From NCBI GenBank assembly GCA_010027395.1, contig RGVD01000079.1:1-11010 (forward strand): DNA of 11,010 nucleotides. The letters run 5' to 3'. The translations under genes were made by a program, and so were the position numbers. The notes under the pieces were generated by a model that searched no databases, was not told where the DNA came from, and saw only the letters and a program-made list of their open reading frames with translations. This document shows positions 6,104 through 11,010 of this stretch, one piece after another. Source of the stretch: Bacteroidota bacterium. Lineage in GTDB: Bacteria > Bacteroidota > Bacteroidia > UKL13-3. The stretch's first letter is position 1. Each line of letters begins with the position of its first letter.

Positions 6104-7480
6104 ATGGCAAAAGAAAAACCAAGTATTCCCAAAGGCACACGCGATTTTGGCCCGCAAGAAGTAGCTAAGCGAAAATATATTTTAAACAGCATCGAAAAGG
6201 TTTTTATCAAATACGGCTTTATGCCCATTGAAACCCCTACGATGGAAAACCTATCGACCCTTACTGGCAAGTACGGTGATGAGGGAGATAAATTGTTATT
6301 TAAGGTCTTGAACAGTGGAGATTATTTAAAAGAAATTACCACGGAAATTCTATCAACTAACAACCAACAACTAGCAACTAAACTGATATCAGAGAAAGGT
6401 TTCCGTTACGACCTTACTGTTCCCTTCGCCCGTTATGTGGTGATGAATAGAAACGAGATTACCTTTCCTTTTAAACGATACCAAATGCAGCCCGTGTGGC
6501 GTGCAGATAGACCGCAGAAAGGCCGCTACCGTGAGTTTTGGCAATGTGATGCTGATGTGGTGGGCAGTGATAGTTTGTTGAATGAATTAGATTTGATTCA
6601 GATATATGCTGAGGTGTTTAAAGGATTAGGTGTTCAGGTTGAAATAAAAATTAATAATCGTAAAATATTAGCTGGTATTGCCGAAGTTGTAAAAGGAGTT
6701 GAGCATTTGCAAAACATAGCTATTGCTATTGATAAGTTAGATAAAATTGGGTCAGAAGGTGTCGCTATAGAACTATCAGCATTAGGTTTTACAGAAAATG
6801 AAATTGCAACTTTATTCGAAATTATTACCATTAAAGGTGATGACAAAGAAATGCTCCAAACTCTGAAATCTAAATTACAATCCTCAACAGAAGGATTGAA
6901 AGGCATTGAAGAATTAGAATTTGTATTAAACAACTTACAACAAATCAATAAATCAATTAACCTTAAAATTGACTTTTCATTAGCTCGCGGTTTATCATAC
7001 TACACCGGCTGTATATTTGAGGTAGCAGCACTAGAGGGAACGCTTAAAAGCAGCATTGGTGGTGGTGGACGTTACGATAACCTTACTGGTATATTTGGTT
7101 TAGATGGTGTGTCAGGTGTGGGTATATCATTTGGTTTGGATAGAATTTATGATGTGTTGGAAGAGTTGAAATTGTTCCCAGAGGACACTCAAGGTAGTCA
7201 CACCAAAGTATTGTTCTGCTATTTTGATGAGGCTAGTCAAACCTATGCCCTGCAAGGGGTTACAGCATTACGTAATGCGGGTATTGCTTCTCAAATTTAT
7301 CCCGATGTGGTGAAGAAAATTGGTAAGCAATTGGATTTTGCCAACAAACTCAATATTCCTTTTGCTGCTGTAGCAGGAACAGATGAAATATCACAACAGA
7401 AATTTATGTTCAAAGACCTTAATGGAAGCAAACAAGAGTTGTTGAGCATTGAAGAAATAATTGAAAGTTTGAAGAATTAA
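6104..7480 (+). CDS. hisS: Histidyl-tRNA synthetase
   Basis: Charges tRNA-His with histidine in the cytosol. The 458-residue class II synthetase shows KGTRDFGP (10-17) and motif 1 around 36-50. FRYDLTVPFARYVV (100-113) and motif 2 RYQMQPVWRADRPQKGRYREFWQCDADVVG (125-154) follow. The histidine-specific LARGLSYYTGCIFEV (293-307), IGGGGRYDNLTG (318-329) and motif 3 GVGISFGLDR (338-347) come next. The anticodon-binding domain runs from about 367 (KVLFCYFDEA) to the end. ATG 6104 gives the usual MAKEKPSIPKGTRDF start; an in-frame TTG at 6071 would add 11 unrelated residues and is not preferred. It is longer than E. coli HisRS (424). Part of the excess is a linker at about 78-96 whose DNA (6352-6382) is a CAAC-type short repeat. 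hutH follows 58 bases downstream. Confidence 0.96.
   Translation: MAKEKPSIPKGTRDFGPQEVAKRKYILNSIEKVFIKYGFMPIETPTMENLSTLTGKYGDEGDKLLFKVLNSGDYLKEITTEILSTNNQQLATKLISEKGFRYDLTVPFARYVVMNRNEITFPFKRYQMQPVWRADRPQKGRYREFWQCDADVVGSDSLLNELDLIQIYAEVFKGLGVQVEIKINNRKILAGIAEVVKGVEHLQNIAIAIDKLDKIGSEGVAIELSALGFTENEIATLFEIITIKGDDKEMLQTLKSKLQSSTEGLKGIEELEFVLNNLQQINKSINLKIDFSLARGLSYYTGCIFEVAALEGTLKSSIGGGGRYDNLTGIFGLDGVSGVGISFGLDRIYDVLEELKLFPEDTQGSHTKVLFCYFDEASQTYALQGVTALRNAGIASQIYPDVVKKIGKQLDFANKLNIPFAAVAGTDEISQQKFMFKDLNGSKQELLSIEEIIESLKN
6352..6382 (+). repeat. CAAC-type low-complexity repeat inside hisS
   Basis: A run of AACTAACAACCAACAACTAG-like units encodes STNNQQLAT in a linker of HisRS ahead of the catalytic RYDLTVPFARY block. 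A near relative (AACCATCAACCAACAACTAA) occurs at 7516-7535 just before hutH. The in-frame copy suggests a short intergenic-type repeat inserted or expanded where the protein tolerates it. Confidence 0.5.
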
Positions 7481-7505
7481 AAGAGTATAAATAATAGGCA
7501 AGCCT

Positions 7506-7535
7506 AACCACTGCCAACCATCAACCAACAACTAA
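7506..7535 (+). repeat. CAAC-type repeat in the hisS-hutH gap
   Basis: The 58-base gap between hisS and hutH is largely AACCACTGCCAACCATCAAC followed by CAACAACTAA, close in character to the string within hisS at 6352-6382. It ends 3 bases before the hutH ATG, so it would form most of any hutH leader. No Shine-Dalgarno sequence or exact TAnnTTTG is seen in the gap, so hutH may depend on read-through from hisS. Confidence 0.5.
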
Positions 7536-7538
7536 TAT

Positions 7539-9023
7539 ATGTACAAAATTACCACCCACATAAGCATAGCCGAGATTAAAGACATTATCAAGAACAATAA
7601 AGAAATTAGTTTGAGTGATGACGCCAAGGCACGTATTGAAAAATGCAGAAATTACTTAGATGCTAAACTTGAAAACAATGATAAGCCAATTTATGGCATC
7701 AATACTGGTTTTGGAAGTTTGCATAGCACCAAAATCAGTAATGATAATTTGGAGCAATTGCAAGAAAATCTGTTGTTAAGTCATGCATGTGGTACGGGTG
7801 ATTTGGTGCCCCATGAAATTGTGAAATTGATGCTATTGTTAAAAGTGCAATCCCTGTCTTATGGGCATTCAGCTGCGCAATTAGCTACTGTTGATCGATT
7901 GATTTATTTTTTCAATAACAATATCCTTCCAGTGGTGTATGAATTGGGTTCATTGGGTGCAAGTGGCGATTTAGCCCCTTTGGCTCATTTGAGTTTGCCC
8001 TTGATTGGTGAAGGAAAAGTTTGGGTGAAAGAAAACTCACATTTTGAAATACGCAATGCAAAATTGGTTTTGGATAAGCATAACTTACAACCTATCAAAC
8101 TGAAATCAAAAGAAGGTTTGGCCTTGATTAATGGAACTCAGTTTATGAGTGCTTATGGGGTTCAGTGTTTATTGAAAACCGAAAAGCTTTCTGCTATGGC
8201 TGATACCATTGCCTGCGTTTCGATGGAAGGTTTTGATTGCAGGTTAGAGCCATTCAATCATTTGCTACATGATGTGCGTCCGCATAAAGGACAAATTGAA
8301 ACTGCAAAAAATGTACTTGCCATTTTGGAGGGCAGCGAGATAGCCAAACAACCAAAGGTGCAGGTGCAAGACCAATATGCTTTTAGGTGTATTCCGCAAG
8401 TGCATGGTGCAAGCAAAGATGCCTTTGAACATATCCATAAAATATTTACGACTGAGATTAATTCTGTAACAGATAATCCCAATGTATTTGCTGATGAAGA
8501 TTTGATTTTGTCGGGTGGAAACTTTCACGGACAAACATTGGCTATACATTTAGATTTCTTGGCCATTGCCTTGGCTGAATTGGGCAGTATTTCTGAGCGC
8601 AGAACTTATCAGTTAATATCAGGGCAAAGGAATTTACCAGCATTTTTAGTAAGCAATCCTGGATTGAATTCGGGTATGATGATTCCGCAGTACACAGCAG
8701 CTAGTATTGTAAGTCAAAACAAACAATTGTGTACCCCTGCTTCTGTTGATTCTATTGTAAGTAGCAATGGGCAAGAGGACCATGTGAGCATGGGTGCCAA
8801 TGCAGCCACCAAATGCTTTAGAGTAGTTAGAAATCTTGAGCGTATTTTGGCCATTGAATTGCTAAATGCAGCACAGGCATTGGAGTTTAGAAGACCTTTA
8901 AAAAGCTCTGCTACCATTGAAACTTTTGTAGCCGAGTACCGCAAGCAAGTAAGCTTTGTAAGTCAAGACAGGTTGCTACATGATGATATTGAAAAGAGTG
9001 TGGAGTTTTTAGGGTTATATTAA
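7539..9023 (+). CDS. hutH: Histidine ammonia-lyase
   Basis: Converts L-histidine to urocanate and ammonia, the first step of histidine breakdown, in the cytosol. The 494-residue protein is full length for the family. The ASG triplet that cyclises into the MIO cofactor is at 141-143 within GSLGASGDLAPLAHL. Other family blocks are IYGINTGFG (51-59, Tyr52), SHACGTG (81-87), INGTQ (197-201), YAFRCIPQVHG (280-290), SVTDNPNVF (309-317) and NFHGQ (328-332). His82 and Glu413 in GQEDHVSMG (411-419) match histidine-specific lyases rather than phenylalanine or tyrosine lyases, which differ at these places. The rest of the hut pathway is not in the window; the partner is hisS, which competes for the same substrate. 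A hairpin at 9053-9081 may end the transcript. Confidence 0.94.
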   Translation: MYKITTHISIAEIKDIIKNNKEISLSDDAKARIEKCRNYLDAKLENNDKPIYGINTGFGSLHSTKISNDNLEQLQENLLLSHACGTGDLVPHEIVKLMLLLKVQSLSYGHSAAQLATVDRLIYFFNNNILPVVYELGSLGASGDLAPLAHLSLPLIGEGKVWVKENSHFEIRNAKLVLDKHNLQPIKLKSKEGLALINGTQFMSAYGVQCLLKTEKLSAMADTIACVSMEGFDCRLEPFNHLLHDVRPHKGQIETAKNVLAILEGSEIAKQPKVQVQDQYAFRCIPQVHGASKDAFEHIHKIFTTEINSVTDNPNVFADEDLILSGGNFHGQTLAIHLDFLAIALAELGSISERRTYQLISGQRNLPAFLVSNPGLNSGMMIPQYTAASIVSQNKQLCTPASVDSIVSSNGQEDHVSMGANAATKCFRVVRNLERILAIELLNAAQALEFRRPLKSSATIETFVAEYRKQVSFVSQDRLLHDDIEKSVEFLGLY

Positions 9024-9052
9024 AATAAATAATACTTATTAAATCTTCCCAC

Positions 9053-9081
9053 CCTTGTTGGTGAAGGAACATCAACGAAGG
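9053..9081. repeat. CCTTGTTGGTG hairpin after hutH (left copy)
   Basis: CCTTGTTGGTG (9053-9063) pairs with CATCAACGAAGG (9070-9081), with one bulged G and one G-T pair, around an AAGGAA loop. It starts 30 bases after the hutH stop and may act as a terminator, although the T-rich stretch (TATTTTT) begins about 10 bases later. The core CCCTTGTTGGTG recurs exactly at 10018-10029. The rest of the 279-base gap (9024-9302) is AT-rich and holds a weaker hairpin at 9161-9201 and no gene I can support. Confidence 0.6.
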
Positions 9082-9160
9082 CTAACATAGTATTTTTAAT
9101 TAGTCAATTTTTAAATTTAATATTAAGGGTGAAGTCAAATGTTTCCCTCAGACTATGAAT

Positions 9161-9201
9161 TGTTGGTAAGGTATCGTTTATAGTATTTTAATATACCAAC
9201 A
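9161..9201. repeat. TGTTGGTA inverted repeat upstream of the HEPN gene
   Basis: TGTTGGTA (9161-9168) and TACCAACA (9194-9201) are exact complements around a 25-base spacer. The arm shares TTGTTGGT with the hairpins at 9053 and 10020 and may be a decayed relative. Alternatively it could be a regulator site for the module starting at 9303. Confidence 0.4.
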
Positions 9202-9287
9202 GTATTTAGTCTATTTCTAGCAACGCGAAAATAAAAGCCTCACACTAAAAAAGTTTTGGTTATGCAATAACTTATCTATAAAAATCT

Positions 9288-9295
9288 TATTTTTG
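9288..9295 (+). promoter_or_regulatory. Candidate -7 element for the HEPN/MNT pair
   Basis: TATTTTTG matches TAnnTTTG and ends 7 bases before the GTG start at 9303. No TTG lies 17-23 bases upstream; the nearest TTTG (9255-9258) is 29 bases away. This is weak evidence in AT-rich DNA. Confidence 0.25.
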
Positions 9296-9302
9296 AATTG
9301 AA

Positions 9303-9695
9303 GTGACTAAAGAAGAATATATTACTTTTTGGCTAAATCAATCTGATGAAGATTGGCAAACTGCTCTATATTTGAAAGAAGGAAAGAAAAACTTGATGTT
9401 ACTTTTTATGTTACATTTGGTAATTGAAAAAATATTGAAGGCGCAATGGATTAAAGATAATGAAGAAAATATTCCTGCTAGAACTCATAACCTTCAATTT
9501 ATTGCACAGCAAACTAAATTAAAATTTGAAGAGAAGGATTATGCTTATTTAGCTGTGATTAGTTCATGGAATATCCAATCAAGGTATCCTGATTATAAAT
9601 TAAAAGCATACAAAATTGCAACGGATGATTATTGTAATATGGCTATTTTAAAAACAGAGAAAATAAGAAAATGGATGCTAGAACAAATGCAATAA
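9303..9695 (+). CDS. HEPN domain protein, partner of a minimal nucleotidyltransferase
   Basis: A 130-residue all-helical protein of the HEPN type: W18-Q-T-A-L-Y-L near the start, FMLHLVIEKILKA (35-47) with the family's H..VEK-LKA pattern, PARTHNL (58-64) and SRYPDYKL (93-100) before the last helix. HEPN proteins of this group pair with MNT nucleotidyltransferases, in some cases as a toxin (RNase) and antitoxin (AMP-transferring) couple. The canonical HEPN RNase motif R-x4-6-H is not visible, so nuclease activity is not supported by sequence. The start is a GTG at 9303; a TGA stop 9 bases upstream in frame leaves no earlier choice. Its 3' end overlaps the next gene by 25 bases, showing translational coupling. 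Confidence 0.82.
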   Translation: MTKEEYITFWLNQSDEDWQTALYLKEGKKNLMLLFMLHLVIEKILKAQWIKDNEENIPARTHNLQFIAQQTKLKFEEKDYAYLAVISSWNIQSRYPDYKLKAYKIATDDYCNMAILKTEKIRKWMLEQMQ

Positions 9696-9982
9696 ACGAA
9701 GCAAAAATATTTGTAAGTGACCTAGAAAAAATTGGAATAAAATCCAACAAGGTAATACTTTTTGGCTCTTATGCCTTAGGTAACCAAACCGAATTTTCTG
9801 ATATTGATTTAGCAATTTGGTCGGAGCAATTTACTGGAATTCGTATGCTTGATTATGAAATGTTAGGAAGCTTTTTAGGTAAACATACTTCTATTGAATT
9901 ACACCCTTTTACCAATGATGATACTGCTGAAAATGATCCATTTGTTGCAGAAATATTTAATAACGGAATTTCAATTTCTTAA
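9671..9982 (+). CDS. Minimal nucleotidyltransferase (MNT) domain protein
   Basis: A 103-residue Pol beta-superfamily minimal nucleotidyltransferase. The active site GSX10DXD is intact in LFGSYALGNQTEFSDIDLAI (30-49): Gly32-Ser33 and Asp44/Asp46. Glu76 in SIELHPF is the probable third acidic ligand. Such proteins transfer nucleotides; in the characterised HepT/MntA pairs the MNT AMPylates the HEPN partner and silences it. The ATG at 9671 lies inside the end of the HEPN gene (25-base overlap), so the two are coexpressed. The catalytic residues are all present, so the enzyme is likely active. A toxin-antitoxin role is inferred from the pairing, and the reading is tempered by the absence of the usual RNase motif in the partner. 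Confidence 0.87.
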   Translation: MDARTNAINEAKIFVSDLEKIGIKSNKVILFGSYALGNQTEFSDIDLAIWSEQFTGIRMLDYEMLGSFLGKHTSIELHPFTNDDTAENDPFVAEIFNNGISIS

Positions 9983-10017
9983 TTATTTTATTTAATTAAT
10001 CAATCTTCAAATTTCCG

Positions 10018-10063
10018 CCCTTGTTGGTGTTGCGCGTTGGATTATGCGGGGCTCACCAACAAG
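10018..10063. repeat. CTTGTTGGTG hairpin between the MNT and desaturase genes (right copy)
   Basis: CTTGTTGGTG (10020-10029) and CACCAACAAG (10054-10063) are perfect 10-base complements around a GC-richer 24-base loop. The preceding CCCTTGTTGGTG is identical to 9052-9063, and AATCTTC also precedes both copies. It lies between two convergent genes (stops at 9982 and 10161) and could end both transcripts, although neither side has a long T run. Nothing else is recognised in the 178-base gap. Confidence 0.65.
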
Positions 10064-10160
10064 TATAATATAAATATGTATATGTTTGTTGCTGAAGAAC
10101 TCCAATAAAGGCAAAAATCATCTGGAGCAAAATTAAAACAGATTTGTAATCAGTCTTATC

Positions 10161-10895
10161 CTACGCGTTTATCCTTGCAAGCTTTATAATACCCACAAAA
10201 TCTAGAGCTTTTATAATTGGGTAAACAGGATCTATTTCCCACCATTTAGCAGCAAAGTTTGGTTTAGAACCTGCATGGTGGTGGTTGTTTTGGAACAATT
10301 CGCCAAGCATTAAGAAATCAAATATTAAGGTGTTTTTTGAATGGTCTTTTTCATTGAAATTTCTATAACCATATTTATGTCCAGCCCAATTAACAATAGC
10401 ACCATGTACAGGTCCCATTAAGAAATGGATCGGAAGCAATAAGTATTCCCACCAATAATTAGCAAAGAAATAATAGAAAACTACATAGCTTATGCCAAAT
10501 GCCAACCGGGTGACCCAAGCATCTGCTAGATTATCTATTTTAGGGTAAACAGGAAAGTTTCTATCAAATCTTTCTTCTACTTGAATTGTACCATGATGAA
10601 CGCCATTGTAAATGTCTCGGGTGTGCATCATCATGGTAAAAACCTCTTTGAAAAAATGTGGGGTATGTGGATCTTTTTCTGTATCGCTATAAGCATGGTG
10701 CATGCGATGAAGAATGGCATAAGCCCTAGCATTTAAGTAGCTGCTACCCTGAGTTACCCAAGCAAAAATATAAAAGAATTTTTCCCAACCTTTGCTCATA
10801 GTAAACATTTTATGAGCAGCATAACGGTGTAAAAAAAAAGTTTGTCCAAATAGAGATAAGTACCAATGAAAAACGAAGAAAATGAATATGGCCAT
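10161..10895 (-). CDS. Acyl-CoA desaturase (membrane fatty acid desaturase)
   Basis: A di-iron membrane enzyme that introduces a cis double bond into saturated acyl chains, probably at position 9, and so adjusts membrane fluidity. The 244-residue protein carries the histidine boxes HRYAAH (23-28), HRMHH (63-67) and NNHHHAG (203-209), plus the extra ligand His173 in GHKYGYRNF. Conserved DTEKDPHTPHFF (71-82) follows box two. Hydrophobic segments at about 1-21, 38-50, 131-148 and 150-170 fit the four-helix desaturase layout. Length is normal for short bacterial acyl-CoA desaturases; no cytochrome b5 or ferredoxin domain is fused, so an external electron donor is needed. ATG 10895 gives the family-typical start at MAIFIFF. 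A -7-like element lies 17 bases upstream. No neighbouring gene indicates the substrate. Confidence 0.93.
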   Translation of the reverse strand: MAIFIFFVFHWYLSLFGQTFFLHRYAAHKMFTMSKGWEKFFYIFAWVTQGSSYLNARAYAILHRMHHAYSDTEKDPHTPHFFKEVFTMMMHTRDIYNGVHHGTIQVEERFDRNFPVYPKIDNLADAWVTRLAFGISYVVFYYFFANYWWEYLLLPIHFLMGPVHGAIVNWAGHKYGYRNFNEKDHSKNTLIFDFLMLGELFQNNHHHAGSKPNFAAKWWEIDPVYPIIKALDFVGIIKLARINA

Positions 10896-10912
10896 GTATG
10901 AATTTTATTTGT

Positions 10913-10920
10913 CAAATGTA
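10913..10920 (-). promoter_or_regulatory. Candidate -7 promoter element of the desaturase gene
   Basis: TACATTTG on the minus strand is an exact TAnnTTTG match, 17 bases upstream of the ATG. A TTTG lies only 11 bases further upstream, shorter than usual, so the -33 element is uncertain. The remainder to the window end (10921-11010) shows no gene. Confidence 0.4.
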
Positions 10921-11010
10921 AAACCCTGCAGCAAACTATAATATGAAAATTGTCATTTTTTACTTTTCGTAGTGATTCCATTATAGCGTAATTAGGTAAT
11001 GTCAAATTCT

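Noticed and set aside
7539..9023. Reading the MIO lyase as a tyrosine or phenylalanine ammonia-lyase
   Set aside because: His82 in SHACGTG and Glu413 in QEDHVSMG are the histidine-lyase pattern.
9024..9302. Small coding frame or RNA gene in the hutH-HEPN gap
   Set aside because: The only ATG frames are about 14 codons long, and no tRNA-like fold or known RNA consensus is visible; only hairpins are supported.
10796..11005. Minus-strand open frame of 69 codons at the right end
   Set aside because: It overlaps the desaturase start in another frame and runs through its promoter region; no recognisable protein features.
10978..11008. TTGACA and TATAAT on the minus strand resembling a sigma-70 promoter
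   Set aside because: The spacer is only about 14 bases and Bacteroidota use a different promoter consensus; no gene start follows at a sensible distance other than the desaturase about 90 bases away.

Overview
The window reads as chromosome of an AT-rich member of the Bacteroidota. Signs of this are the FabI, M1 aminopeptidase and secreted-protein sequences typical of that phylum, the near absence of strong Shine-Dalgarno sequences, and several copies of the phylum's -7 promoter element TAnnTTTG. I see no rRNA, tRNA, CRISPR array or transposase. Most of the content is housekeeping. The less ordinary parts are a frameshifted transporter fusion, a metal-regulator operator, a small toxin-antitoxin-like pair set among hairpin repeats, and several short intergenic repeats.

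Layout. Positions 1-451 (minus) hold the N-terminus of a secreted M1 aminopeptidase cut by the window edge. It is divergent from fabI (584-1399, plus), the enoyl-ACP reductase of fatty acid synthesis. A secreted protein of unknown function (1402-2268, minus) converges on fabI with a 2-base gap. Next, on the minus strand, is a metal-homeostasis operon: a DtxR/MntR-type regulator (4194-4847), one base, an NRAMP Mn/Fe transporter (2648-4192), then a universal stress protein domain (2340-2684). Transporter and Usp domain look like one fused gene split by a single-base frameshift at about 2741-2746. Upstream of the regulator lies a dense palindrome (4865-4896) that is a good candidate for its own operator.

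On the plus strand follow a 54-residue membrane protein gene (4974-5138), a YugP-type zinc metallopeptidase (5167-5838) and a clear intrinsic terminator (5859-5880). A repeat-rich gap (REP-like palindrome 5943-6007, AATCTGTG repeats 6030-6056) precedes hisS (6104-7480) and hutH (7539-9023). These encode histidyl-tRNA synthetase and histidine ammonia-lyase, two enzymes that use free histidine. A HEPN/nucleotidyltransferase pair (9303-9982) sits between two hairpins sharing the core CCCTTGTTGGTG. An acyl-CoA desaturase (10161-10895, minus) closes the window.

How the genes work together: the regulator and the transporter-Usp gene form a metal uptake unit with probable autoregulation. FabI and the desaturase both act on fatty acids but are unlinked. 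The HEPN/MNT pair is the only accessory-type module. The most useful points to follow up are the NRAMP-Usp frameshift, the MntR palindromes, the repeat-bracketed HEPN/MNT pair, and the short repeats in and around hisS.
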